64,000 nt of DNA from an uncultured Prevotellaceae bacterium (GCA_900316445.1 ONCZ01000019.1:42710-106709); one strand, 5' to 3'. Shown: positions 35,990-44,781, counted from the first letter of the stretch. The notes: generated by a model from the sequence alone, not told the origin. A program made the numbers and translations.

Positions 35990-36704
35990 TTGAGTTGATA
36001 GATTTGATGATGGCCTCTATTTCTTTTTTGATACCCCGACGGCTGGCATAGCGCAACAGTCGGCTTTCGTTGATGGTGTATAGCGATAGGGCATTACGGA
36101 AGATGTTCACACCTTCTGCTTCCTGAAGATAGAAGAAATCGTCATCTTGCTGCAAGTCCACCAACAGCTTTTCCAAGGTCGGCACCAATACGCCATTACA
36201 TTCCTGAACGGGAGACTCTGTAATAAGCGGTTTTACGAAAATGGCAGGCTGTGACAAATCTATATAGTTATAAATAAGTTCGCGTGTGGGACGCAGATAA
36301 ACCGTCCTTCCTACATCCCTCAGATGATTGAATACAGCAGAAGTCGCTTCTCGCTCAGTTTCAATATAGGTAATACTGTTCGCAGCCAAAAGATGTTGCA
36401 AGGGGCTGATGACACTACCATCGTAGATGCAGAAATTGGCAAACGGCCAATGATGTTTCAGAATTTCGTTCAGGCTTTGCTGCTCTTCTGTAGGAACAAT
36501 AGCAAATTGCAGCTTGTCGGCCTTGGCATATTTCCCATGTCCTATGCGACGCAATTGCCCCGATTCGGTTAGTTTCGTCAGATACCATGAAATCGTCTGA
36601 CGGGAAATATCTGCTTCCCCGTCAAGATGCGCATACAAGTCTTGCAAGCTAAAATATGGGTGCAAGGCTGCGTAATCCATAATATCCTGACTATAATTCT
36701 TCAT
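35982..36704 (-). CDS. abiEi: AbiEi-type antitoxin / transcriptional repressor
   Basis: 240 residues. An N-terminal winged HTH (FSLQDLYAHLDGEADISRQTISWYLTKLTESGQLRRIGHGKYAK, about 18-62) is followed by the AbiEi antitoxin body (FCIYDGSVISPLQHLL and FVKPLITESPVQECNGVLVPTLEKLLVDL). AbiEi proteins repress their own operon by binding inverted repeats; a perfect 15-bp inverted repeat lies at its promoter. It starts the abiEi-abiEii pair and is followed by the toxin with an 8-nt overlap. Confidence 0.85.
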   Translation of the reverse strand: MKNYSQDIMDYAALHPYFSLQDLYAHLDGEADISRQTISWYLTKLTESGQLRRIGHGKYAKADKLQFAIVPTEEQQSLNEILKHHWPFANFCIYDGSVISPLQHLLAANSITYIETEREATSAVFNHLRDVGRTVYLRPTRELIYNYIDLSQPAIFVKPLITESPVQECNGVLVPTLEKLLVDLQQDDDFFYLQEAEGVNIFRNALSLYTINESRLLRYASRRGIKKEIEAIIKSINSND

Positions 36705-36734
36705 TCTTTATCAGTCTTATCGGGTTTCACGCCG

Positions 36735-36785
36735 CAAAGATACGCAAAATTTCGGCAACAAACAAGAATATTGCCGAAATTTTGC
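36735..36785 (-). promoter_or_regulatory. abiE promoter with perfect 15-bp inverted-repeat operator
   Basis: -7 TATCTTTG at 36742-36735. GCAAAATTTCGGCAA (36744-36758) and TTGCCGAAATTTTGC (36771-36785) are perfect inverted repeats separated by 12 nt. The proximal arm fills the -33/-7 spacer, so repressor binding would block polymerase. Confidence 0.85.
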
Positions 36786-36869
36786 ATTTGCAGATTAAAA
36801 ATACACATTTATGATATTTTAAATACTGATGTATGCTCCCTTGTTTGTCATAATTGCAATTCTTTTATA

Positions 36870-39653
36870 TTAGTATTTGTATGTAATCCGACTATAATCC
36901 ATGTTGTCTTTGGTAACAATGATCTGACGGTCGATCTTCTTGAGATCTGCAACATGCGAGATGATGCCAATGAGGCGGTTGCCTTCTGTCAGTTCGTTAA
37001 GAGCCTTGAGGGCTTGCTGAAGAGAACTTTCATCGAGGGAACCGAAACCTTCATCTACGAACATGGTATCGAGCTGAATGCCACCTGCCGACTCTTGTAT
37101 CTCGTCGGAAAGGCCAAGAGCGAGTGATAACGATGCCTTAAACTGCTCGCCACCGGAAAGTGAGCGCACATCACGCTCGGTGCCGTTGTAATGGTCGAGG
37201 GCATTGAGCTCAAGTCCGCTTTGGGCAGATCCGCTGTAGGTGGTGCGTCGGCGCAGTTCGTACTGGCCATTAGACATCACCATCAAGCGAGTGTTGGCTC
37301 GTTGGATGATACGCTCGAAGTATGCTGACTGGACATAGGTTTCGAGACTGATGCGTTCCTTACCACTCAGTTGGCCATTGGCTGTGTCGGAAAGAGTCTT
37401 TTTCATACTATACTCTTCCTCTAGAGCTGATAAGGCTTCAAGGGTCTTATTGACATTGGTAATAATACCTTCGTTGATCGTGTTGTTTGTGTTGAGGGCA
37501 AGAATAGCGGGATCCACCTCTTGTTGCTTCTTGTTTTCTAGAGTTTCTTTCTGCAAGGTTGCCTCTTCGACATTGACACTTGGTACGACTTTTATTTGCT
37601 CTGCAAGCTGATTAATCGTACCAGTAAGCTCTGCAAGTTTTTTGTCGTAATCGTCGACTTCACCTTTTGCAGTAGTGATATCACCTTCAAGTTTCTCTTT
37701 TTTCTTTTTCTTTTCGCCAAGAGCCTTTTTGGCCTCTTCTTCAGAAGGATAGGTAAGTTCCTCTTTGAGATTTTTACACTTCTCTTCGAGATTCTTCTTA
37801 TTTGTTTCAAATTTTATTTTGTCACCCTCGAGTTTACCTTTCTTTTGGGCAAGATCTTCAAGATTCTTTCTGTCATTGGGCAAATCTGCATCTAACGTAT
37901 TTTTACGTTTAATTAATTGATTCAACGTCTCAAGTGTCTTGGTCAGTCTATCATTTTCCTCCCTGATTGCCTCTTGTTTGGATTCAATCTTCTTATCTGC
38001 ATTATCGAATTCGGAATCAGCAAAGAGTTCTTTGATTCTTGGAAGCAGAATAACCTTAGTGGATTTCAAAGCAGAAATCTTGTTGGAATATTCCATTGAG
38101 TCTTTTTCTGCTAACTCACGTAGCTTGTCAACTCCTTCCTTTAAACTATCTAATTCTTTCTTCGTGGGTGCTTCGGGAGCCTTCTGCGCCAACTGGGGAT
38201 GAAGAGTGGATCCGCATACAGGACAGGGTTGTCCTTCCTTCAGTTCCTCAGCAAGATATCCAGCCTGCTCGGCAATGAAAAGATGGTACTTTTCTTCGTA
38301 TTGTTTAGAAGCATTCTCCCTTTTCTTTTCTGCTTCTTTTGCTTTTATCTGAAGTTTTGGCAGTTTTCCGAGTTCTTTTCTACAAGAATCAATATCTTCT
38401 TTGAGTTTTGTGAGTTTCTCGGATTCTTCTCCCAGTGCTTCGATACGAGCATTTATCTTGATTGCCTCTTCTCCTGGTTTCTGATTATTAATATCTCCTA
38501 ATTCTCTCTCCTTTCCTTTAATGTCGGCTAGAAGTTGTTTGTGATCCGTGTCAGTCTTTTCAGATTCAGCATTATTTGTCTTGATGTCTTCCGCATTCTG
38601 CTCTAAGTCTTTAACACACTGAGACAGTTCTGCATATTTGGACATCTTCTCGCTCATCACTGAAATATCAGTCGTTAACTGGTTTATCTCAGGCTGATGG
38701 GATTTTGCCTCTTCGAGTTGCCTAACAAGTGAAGGCTTTTCTTCTTTTTCACGTCTTTCTTTTTCAGCAACAGCCTTGTCGTGATTCTCCTTATTCTGTT
38801 TATAGGTTTTATCGGCATCAAGTTGTTTCTGAATACCATCAATCTTGTTTTGCAATACCTGTTGCTCCTCTTTGAGTTCTTTCTCCTTTTGCTGTTCTTC
38901 AGAAAGGATAGTACTGATAAGTGCAATCATCTCCCTGATGGTCATTTCATTTCTCTGAACTTTTTTCTTGGCGGCCATCAAGTCTGCTGCATGCTCACTG
39001 TTCTCCAAGCAGACGGCTCCATCGACATATTGAACAGCACTCCTGCGTTTGTTCTGTACCTCCCCATAGAGAGCATTAGCATCTTCCTGAAGCCTTTTCT
39101 GGAGACTGAGGTATCCGTATGTCTTGAAAATACTTCTGAATATCTCTGCCCTTTTTTTAGTGTCAGCCAAAAGGAGTTCACGGAACTGTCCTTGGGCTAT
39201 CATCGCTATTTGGGAATACTGGGAAAAGTTGACGCCAAGAATCTCAATTAGTTTAGCGTTGACGTCTTTCAATGAGGTAATAGGAGCCGCATCATCTATC
39301 TGTAAAGAAGCCTCTGCATTCTGGGTGGTGTAGCCTGTGCCACGGGCTTTGGGGCGCTCCTGCTTAGGAGAACGCTTTACCAAGTATTGTTTGCCACCAT
39401 ATTCAAACTGGAGTTCGACAAAGGTGGGAACATCTGGATCGGCATAGGTGGAACGAAACATACTGTCGTCTCGACTGCTTCCGCTTGCCTCACCAAAGAG
39501 TGCATAGGTAATGGCATCGAAGATAGTGGTCTTTCCAGCGCCTGTATCGCCGGTGATGAGAAACAGACCTTGTGTGCCAAATTTGTCGAAGTCGATTTCT
39601 GTCTGGCCTGCATAAGGACCGAAGGCTGATATTGTCAGTTTATGTGGACGCAT
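36870..39653 (-). CDS. sbcC: Exonuclease subunit SbcC
   Basis: 927 residues. Rad50/SbcC architecture: N-terminal ATPase half with Walker A GDTGAGKTT 35-43, long coiled coils (about 190-450 and 520-760) on either side of a zinc hook C477-P-V-C480, and a C-terminal ATPase half with signature SLSGGEQFKASLSLALGLS and Walker B DTMFVDEGFGSLDE. With SbcD it forms an ATP-dependent nuclease that opens DNA hairpins, degrades blocked ends and can clip protein-bound DNA. It is 8 nt downstream of sbcD, the conserved order. Confidence 0.95.
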   Translation of the reverse strand: MRPHKLTISAFGPYAGQTEIDFDKFGTQGLFLITGDTGAGKTTIFDAITYALFGEASGSSRDDSMFRSTYADPDVPTFVELQFEYGGKQYLVKRSPKQERPKARGTGYTTQNAEASLQIDDAAPITSLKDVNAKLIEILGVNFSQYSQIAMIAQGQFRELLLADTKKRAEIFRSIFKTYGYLSLQKRLQEDANALYGEVQNKRRSAVQYVDGAVCLENSEHAADLMAAKKKVQRNEMTIREMIALISTILSEEQQKEKELKEEQQVLQNKIDGIQKQLDADKTYKQNKENHDKAVAEKERREKEEKPSLVRQLEEAKSHQPEINQLTTDISVMSEKMSKYAELSQCVKDLEQNAEDIKTNNAESEKTDTDHKQLLADIKGKERELGDINNQKPGEEAIKINARIEALGEESEKLTKLKEDIDSCRKELGKLPKLQIKAKEAEKKRENASKQYEEKYHLFIAEQAGYLAEELKEGQPCPVCGSTLHPQLAQKAPEAPTKKELDSLKEGVDKLRELAEKDSMEYSNKISALKSTKVILLPRIKELFADSEFDNADKKIESKQEAIREENDRLTKTLETLNQLIKRKNTLDADLPNDRKNLEDLAQKKGKLEGDKIKFETNKKNLEEKCKNLKEELTYPSEEEAKKALGEKKKKKEKLEGDITTAKGEVDDYDKKLAELTGTINQLAEQIKVVPSVNVEEATLQKETLENKKQQEVDPAILALNTNNTINEGIITNVNKTLEALSALEEEYSMKKTLSDTANGQLSGKERISLETYVQSAYFERIIQRANTRLMVMSNGQYELRRRTTYSGSAQSGLELNALDHYNGTERDVRSLSGGEQFKASLSLALGLSDEIQESAGGIQLDTMFVDEGFGSLDESSLQQALKALNELTEGNRLIGIISHVADLKKIDRQIIVTKDNMDYSRITYKY

Positions 39654-39661
39654 ATGAATGA

Positions 39662-40804
39662 TTATTTGTTGTTGAAGACCTGGTCGATAAGACCATTTAT
39701 ATATTCGCTTTGCTTGTCAGAGAGTGGTTGTGCATTTTGTTTCTCAAAGAGTTCACCGAATAGCTGGCCTGGATTGAGCGTGTTCACATTCAATGGCTTA
39801 CCGATATTCGTCATACCTGCACGAGTGCGTTTGTTGTCATAACAGAGTTCCGTCAAGCGGTGATAGATGGTCATTAACTTGCGCTTGCCATCGGGGATGT
39901 CATCTTCGTCGGTAAGCGTGATGCGGACATAGTCCTCCTGAAAGTCTTTGCCATCATAATATTCTTTTGCCGTCAGTTCATCATAGGTGCCACGGAGATC
40001 ATGCCAATCGTGGAGAGGCTTTAAAGCACACTGCTTGATAACAGGTGCTTCATTGGCCTTGATTTCAATGATGCTGACGGATTTCTTATCGTGGACCTCT
40101 GAGATGGAATACTTCAATGGAGATCCGCTATAACGTATAGTCTCACGACCACAGTTTTGCGGACGATGAAGATGACCCAGGGCCACATAGTCGAAACTGT
40201 CAAAAGCTGATGCATCTATGTTGTCAAGACCTCCTATGACCATATCCTCTGATTCTGATCGTTCGGCTCCTGTGATATATTGATGAGCGATCAACACATT
40301 CCGACGTGAACTGTCGATGTCCATCTTGCCAATGACATAACGTATGGCTTCATCGTAGGTCTTGATCTCTGTTTCTTCTTCTGCATAGTGGAGTACGACT
40401 GACGGCTTGATGAATGGCAGCATATAAAAGGCGACCTCCGTTTCTCCATCATGGAGTATGACTGGCTTTATAGTTCCGTCATAGACCGGTGACAGGTAGA
40501 TCTTACTGACTTCCATGATGCGTGAGGCAAAGGAGATGCGCTCAGGAGAGTCGTGGTTGCCACTGATAATGAATATGGCTTTGTCAAGTTTCGCCAATCC
40601 GACAAGGAACTCATCAAAGAGGGATACGGCCTCTGCTGAAGGGATACTCTTGTCATAGATGTCGCCTGCAAGAATAATGACATCCGGTTGCTCGGCCTGC
40701 GCGATGTCACGAATCTCATCGAGAATGAACTTTTGTTCATCCAGCATGGAGTATTCATTGACGCGCTTACCTATGTGAAGATCGCTGGTGTGTAATATCT
40801 TCAT
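39662..40804 (-). CDS. sbcD: Exonuclease subunit SbcD
   Basis: 380 residues from MKILHTSDLHIG; the longer start at 40849 lies upstream of the -7 box and inside the preceding gene. Metallophosphoesterase motifs are all visible: DLHIG (8-12), AGDIYD (47-52), SGNHDSP (81-87 region), the H of IAHQY, and LGHLHRP. It is the nuclease half of SbcCD. The gene has a promoter with the conserved CCTTGG element and is followed by sbcC after 8 nt. Confidence 0.95.
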   Translation of the reverse strand: MKILHTSDLHIGKRVNEYSMLDEQKFILDEIRDIAQAEQPDVIILAGDIYDKSIPSAEAVSLFDEFLVGLAKLDKAIFIISGNHDSPERISFASRIMEVSKIYLSPVYDGTIKPVILHDGETEVAFYMLPFIKPSVVLHYAEEETEIKTYDEAIRYVIGKMDIDSSRRNVLIAHQYITGAERSESEDMVIGGLDNIDASAFDSFDYVALGHLHRPQNCGRETIRYSGSPLKYSISEVHDKKSVSIIEIKANEAPVIKQCALKPLHDWHDLRGTYDELTAKEYYDGKDFQEDYVRITLTDEDDIPDGKRKLMTIYHRLTELCYDNKRTRAGMTNIGKPLNVNTLNPGQLFGELFEKQNAQPLSDKQSEYINGLIDQVFNNK

Positions 40805-40826
40805 ATTATTTTTGTTTTTTATTGTG

Positions 40827-40867
40827 CAAAGATAAATGATTTTCCTCAAACCACCAAGGAATTGAGG
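40827..40867 (-). promoter_or_regulatory. sbcDC promoter with conserved CCTTGG/TTTGA palindromic element
   Basis: -7 TATCTTTG (40834-40827), 12 nt, TTTG (40850-40847) within CCTCAA / TTGAGG arms (40867-40844). The element also encodes the last residues (NSLVV and stop) of the SprT-like protein upstream. Confidence 0.65.
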
Positions 40868-41304
40868 TAAAATTTGTGGGGTGCTAATGGGATGGACGAA
40901 GCATCGCAGGTCTTTGTGATATTCAGCCCATATTGCTCGTTCAGTTTCTGAGCCATTGCCATGAACTCAGGGCCGTGGTCGGAATTCTTGAAACCGACAA
41001 ATCGAAGAAAACGGCTGAAGACCGAACAATCACTAGTGCCATTAAGATATAGATAGTAGTGAATCATCTCGTGAACCATGATGTTTCTGAACGTCTCTTC
41101 GTCGAAGTCGAAGAAGTCGGACATGAGAATCGCCATGTAACGTTTCTTGACAGGCTTTTTCTTTTCTCCCCAACGATACTCGAACTTCCCCAGGTAACGA
41201 AAGGTATGCATGAGACCGAACTGGGGTTTTCGCAACTGGTGGCCAAAATACAGACGGTTGCACTCCCAGAACATGTGGGGCATCGTGTTATAATCAGCAA
41301 TCAT
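40846..41304 (-). CDS. SprT-like zinc metallopeptidase
   Basis: 152 residues from MIADYNTMP (an in-frame ATG 42 nt further upstream is possible). The zinc-binding HEMIHYYL motif lies in the centre, preceded by the RNIMV helix, with a later DHGPEFMAMAQKLN helix as in SprT/Spartan-like proteases (HExxH...H). Spartan-type enzymes cleave proteins crosslinked to DNA. It lies directly upstream of sbcD-sbcC, whose products process protein-blocked DNA ends, and 47 nt after a second SprT-like gene. Confidence 0.8.
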   Translation of the reverse strand: MIADYNTMPHMFWECNRLYFGHQLRKPQFGLMHTFRYLGKFEYRWGEKKKPVKKRYMAILMSDFFDFDEETFRNIMVHEMIHYYLYLNGTSDCSVFSRFLRFVGFKNSDHGPEFMAMAQKLNEQYGLNITKTCDASSIPLAPHKFYLNSLVV

Positions 41305-41351
41305 ATTAATAGTCAAATAATAAGCATATACAAGGGTTGACAACATTGATA

Positions 41352-41795
41352 CTAAAATAAATGGAGTTTGTTTCTTAAGAATGCGATGACTTTGAGTGAG
41401 CGACTGGTATTGGGCTTCTCTTTGCGGAAATGCCAGTCTGGGTAGAATACCTGTATCTCTAATCCATGCTCCTTCTTAATACGTTTGATTTGACGAACAA
41501 AATGCCGCCCATGGCAGAAGAATCCGTCGAAGAACACACCATCAATAGTACGGACATAATGGTGGATCATCTCATGAACCAGCAGCTCCCTAAGCATTTC
41601 TTCATCCAAGTCGATGCTCTTGGATATCCTAATGTGCCCCATCTTCTGCCCAAAGCTTTTGGTATGGGTGGTGTAGGTTCCAAAGGCATATCTCATGTAA
41701 TTATAGGAGAAAGTACACATAGGCAGCTCATTGTTGAAGTACAGGTTGTTGTACTCTTCAAACTTTTGTTTCAGCAATTCTTTTGTTATTTCCAT
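41352..41795 (-). CDS. Second SprT-like zinc metallopeptidase
   Basis: 147 residues. N-terminal KEEYNNLYFNNELP-type helix and strand of SprT-like proteins (here LKQKFEEYNNLYFNNELP), zinc motif HEMIHHYV around 72-79, then FCHGRHFVRQIKRIKKEHGLEI. Close in design to the next gene but clearly divergent in sequence. It overlaps the gene before it by 38 nt. Two tandem SprT-like genes beside sbcDC are unusual. Confidence 0.8.
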   Translation of the reverse strand: MEITKELLKQKFEEYNNLYFNNELPMCTFSYNYMRYAFGTYTTHTKSFGQKMGHIRISKSIDLDEEMLRELLVHEMIHHYVRTIDGVFFDGFFCHGRHFVRQIKRIKKEHGLEIQVFYPDWHFRKEKPNTSRSLKVIAFLRNKLHLF

Positions 41796-42993
41796 GTTTT
41801 ATAATTTGTTGGGGGTTCTGGGATTGCTTTATTTCATTCATGATGGGGATGCCTTCATTCTCGAGCATCTTATACCAACAGTCTGCAGGCGATGTGGTCC
41901 ATTTGACAAGTAACTCCTGGATACTCTTCTCCTGACGGTCTAAGTATTTCCGGATTCTGGATCTTGCATGTCCATCGCATTGTTCAAAGAACCGACATGC
42001 AGCTTTCTTGTCTTTGATAACAGGATCTCTGCGATTGAGAATGGTATTTATCTCCTGGCGAAGATAGTAGAAAACCTTCTTGATATACTCCAGAAGCAAC
42101 GGTGCCTCGTATTTCATGGGCGACAGACCTGCATACTCCAACATCTTCAAGGGATGGAGATACGGACCACCTCCTGGACCGGAACTTATCATTGGCCATC
42201 CGAATGCCTTGTGAAAATCACTGCTTGCATTAGGGACTGTATCAAGGACGCTCTGCTCAGCCATCACCAGATAGACCATGATGCTAGCGAAGAGAAGGTT
42301 CTCCTTGGGTGTCTGCCCAGGCATCTCGTCTGCCCACCGCTCATTACCATGATCATACACATGCAGCACCTCGAGATAGGTACCCTCATCAGTGGCACAA
42401 CTGAAATATTTCTTAAACTGCTCATAAAAACGCTTGGGGAAATAGTCGGCAAAGTCGCGGTGAGTCAGAGCTGTTCCAGTCAGTCCCTGATAAGTATAAT
42501 GCTTACTATAGAGCATTTGGAGACCTTCGGTGATAACACGATGGATTTTGACTTGGATGTCATCGGTAATATATTCAGCGAAGAAACCATTGTTCCATGT
42601 CTTCATATGGCGGAGGAACCTTTCATTCATAAAGGGTTCGACAATCTTCATAGCATTTCTCAAAGCTACTATCTCATCAAAGGACCAGAGTTCTTCAGTG
42701 ATTTCATAATGTTGGAGCATGCTCTCAAGGCCGTAACGGGCTTTTGCGATGGGCGCAATCGGGAATCCAAACATATTCAGGCACTCATAGAATTCATAGT
42801 TCGGAGAACTCGGGATTCTGCGCATGAGGACTTCCTCGGCTGACAGCATATATGAAGTCAGGGCAATGAACATCATCTGATGTTCGGCAGAGGAATGATA
42901 AAATATCTTGGAAGGACTTTGGGGTTTACCTACATATCGTATCATTGGGGATGCTAAAATAGTCCTCCAGATCACTAACAAACCGGCAGACAT
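41758..42993 (-). CDS. Hypothetical protein with apparent N-terminal frameshift
   Basis: A roughly 400-residue helical protein of no recognised family (SAEHQMMFIALTSYML, FPKRFYEQFKKYF, then a basic CDGHARSRIRKYLDRQEKS near the C-terminus). The in-frame N-terminus (MSAGLLVIWRTI) is probably not real. A promoter (43085-43078) and an ATG at 43036 in another frame give MREMLFDEERLNMYYV, then SDLEDYFSIPNDT, before a stop at 42926-42928. A 1-nt change between about 42930 and 42960 would join this to YVGKPQSPSKIFYHSS. The gene is either recently inactivated or translated from an internal start. Confidence 0.6.
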   Translation of the reverse strand: MSAGLLVIWRTILASPMIRYVGKPQSPSKIFYHSSAEHQMMFIALTSYMLSAEEVLMRRIPSSPNYEFYECLNMFGFPIAPIAKARYGLESMLQHYEITEELWSFDEIVALRNAMKIVEPFMNERFLRHMKTWNNGFFAEYITDDIQVKIHRVITEGLQMLYSKHYTYQGLTGTALTHRDFADYFPKRFYEQFKKYFSCATDEGTYLEVLHVYDHGNERWADEMPGQTPKENLLFASIMVYLVMAEQSVLDTVPNASSDFHKAFGWPMISSGPGGGPYLHPLKMLEYAGLSPMKYEAPLLLEYIKKVFYYLRQEINTILNRRDPVIKDKKAACRFFEQCDGHARSRIRKYLDRQEKSIQELLVKWTTSPADCWYKMLENEGIPIMNEIKQSQNPQQIIKHGNNKRIAETKV

Positions 42994-43077
42994 AATACAT
43001 ATTCAGCCTCTCTTCATCAAACAACATTTCTCTCATAATATACCTTTTAAATTGTTACACTTATTTGCTTCTGAGTA

Positions 43078-43085
43078 CAAAGATA
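43078..43085 (-). promoter_or_regulatory. -7 box upstream of the frameshifted hypothetical gene
   Basis: TATCTTTG on the minus strand, 42 nt before the ATG at 43036. It supports the out-of-frame ATG as the original start. Confidence 0.55.
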
Positions 43086-43150
43086 AGTTTTTTAAAAGAT
43101 GCATGATGGTTTGTTATAGTTATAAAAAGGTAATGGTCATATGACTTTCG

Positions 43151-43204
43151 TGATGAGGTCATTGAGGAGACCGTAAATATTCTGGAGCTACTCTAATGAG
43201 TATT
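43151..43204. repeat. Dispersed gene-3'-end repeat, copy 3
   Basis: About 48 bp nearly identical to copy 1 (TCATTGAGGAGACCGTAAAT, then ATTCTGG and CTAATGAGTATT), encoding VIEETVNILELL-stop with no gene body. The sequence then jumps to CAAAACTGT, which in copy 1 comes only after the hairpin. It sits 9 nt from the hipA-like stop. Confidence 0.75.
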
Positions 43205-43212
43205 CAAAACTG

Positions 43213-44466
43213 TTAAAAGCATTGATCCCATCGATTGCAATAGGGGGTAAGTGTCTTATGGGGTATCTGGAGTTCTGTGGCTATCTTACGCCAGTCTTTG
43301 ATGGCATCACGAACCTCATCTATGATTTCGACAGCTTCCTGATGTTCCAGCATGTAGTTATTGCATGCAGCGAGCAGGGTTTTGATATCCGACTGCTCCG
43401 TGTATTGGTCAATAAGTAGGCATTGATGCAATTTGACTCCAGGGTTTATGTCGTATGCAGGTGAGAGCGTCCAACCTTTCGGGGTAAGCAGAAAGCCGTG
43501 ATTACGGAAGTGGTCATCGGTGTTGCCGAACATCACGTTAAAAGCTATCCTGCGATAGAGTTCTCTGAGGTTCTGCCCAGCATCTACACATCCCTGTAGT
43601 ATGAAATCTACGATGTCCAGATATCCATTTCCAGTGCTGCTGCCAGCACCATCGTCTAAACCAAGTAGTGACATGGCTGAGGCAAAATGAATACGACGGC
43701 CATCAGCCGTTCTGTCAAAACGCTCGGAAAGCAAGAGCTCGCGGTCTTTCGATATTTTGACGGTGCGAGTCTGCGCTACGTTGATACCGGCAGCGGCAGC
43801 CAACCGATGTGAGAAATGCTCTATGAGTTCTGTATTCTCCAAGTCCTTTTTTGATGGGAACTTTGCCACGTAAAGTCTGCCATCGGAATCGATGACGTTG
43901 GCTTTAGGACGAGCACCACCGAGTGAGGTTCCCGGGTCGATCAATTGGTCGAGCCAGCGTTGTTCTGGCAATTCGTTTCGTTCCTCTGCCATCTCAATCT
44001 CATGACAGGCATCGCAGAGGGCACGAAGACTTTCAATAGGGGGTACACAGTATTTAGCGCTGGCATTCAAATAGTCATTGCTATCTTCATTTTTGTAACG
44101 GATGCCACCCATGCGAGTGAAATCCTCAATGCCGATGAGGTAATCATAGTTGGTGAGCTCACGGACGGCTCTGCCCTCTGCTTGTGCTGTCAGTCTCTCT
44201 CTGCGGTCGAGCAACAACCGGCCCCAACGGTCAGGGAAGGAATCTTTGACGAAGCCAAACACACAATCTGTGCCACGGGGATGTTGCAACGAAGGCACGT
44301 TCATCAGGTCTCCGCTCAACACAATGCCTCCGTGCAGTTTTAGCCACTCATACGAATATTCAAAGACAAAGTGATCTTTGCCACGGACACGTTCGTAGCC
44401 CAATGTGCCAATTTCCTGCGGTGATGTAAGGAAATCGAAATCTGCGTAAACCGTTATCTTTTTCAT
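43213..44466 (-). CDS. hipA: HipA-type serine/threonine kinase toxin
   Basis: 417 residues. N-terminal HipA_N region (VRGKDHFVFEYSYEWL, then FGFVKDSFPDRWGRLLLDRRE), Gly-rich SLGGARPKA phosphate-binding segment near 176-184, VAKFPSKKD with the ATP-contacting Lys, and catalytic FNVMFGNTDDHFRNHGFLL near 312-330. HipA kinases phosphorylate translation factors such as glutamyl-tRNA synthetase and arrest growth. It overlaps the HTH antitoxin gene by 4 nt (operon order hipB-hipA). The dispersed repeat copy 3 lies immediately downstream, as if at an integration boundary. Confidence 0.9.
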   Translation of the reverse strand: MKKITVYADFDFLTSPQEIGTLGYERVRGKDHFVFEYSYEWLKLHGGIVLSGDLMNVPSLQHPRGTDCVFGFVKDSFPDRWGRLLLDRRERLTAQAEGRAVRELTNYDYLIGIEDFTRMGGIRYKNEDSNDYLNASAKYCVPPIESLRALCDACHEIEMAEERNELPEQRWLDQLIDPGTSLGGARPKANVIDSDGRLYVAKFPSKKDLENTELIEHFSHRLAAAAGINVAQTRTVKISKDRELLLSERFDRTADGRRIHFASAMSLLGLDDGAGSSTGNGYLDIVDFILQGCVDAGQNLRELYRRIAFNVMFGNTDDHFRNHGFLLTPKGWTLSPAYDINPGVKLHQCLLIDQYTEQSDIKTLLAACNNYMLEHQEAVEIIDEVRDAIKDWRKIATELQIPHKTLTPYCNRWDQCF

Positions 44467-44762
44467 TTCCTAAGCAATTCTGCATCTTGAAGCTGACGGC
44501 CAAGAGCATCGTCGGCAGCCAGTAGCGAGATGTCCTTTTCGAGATTTAATGCAAAGAGTACGCGCGCATAAATACCCATGGAAACCGTCGGGTCACCATG
44601 TTCAACTTTCGAAACAGTCAAACGTGTCACTGTTGCTCTGTCTGCAATGTCCTGCATAGACAGATGCCTACGCTTTCGTGCCAGCATAATCTGTTCACCC
44701 ATGAGCTGCAACTGCTGAGTCAATGCCCTTGGCATCATCTTTCCAAATGTATTTTTACCCAT
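44463..44762 (-). CDS. hipB: HipB-like XRE antitoxin
   Basis: 99 residues with a helix-turn-helix at about 22-75 (IMLARKRRHLSMQDIADRAT, then VTRLTVSKVEHGDPTVSMGIYARVLFALNL). It is the first gene of the pair with the HipA-type toxin and probably represses the operon through the perfect inverted repeat at its promoter. Confidence 0.88.
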   Translation of the reverse strand: MGKNTFGKMMPRALTQQLQLMGEQIMLARKRRHLSMQDIADRATVTRLTVSKVEHGDPTVSMGIYARVLFALNLEKDISLLAADDALGRQLQDAELLRK

Positions 44763-44781
44763 AAATGTTACTTATCGGCTG

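Noticed and set aside
41968-42843. 291-aa + strand frame
   Set aside because: Antisense shadow of the hypothetical gene 41758-42993, which has the protein-like composition.
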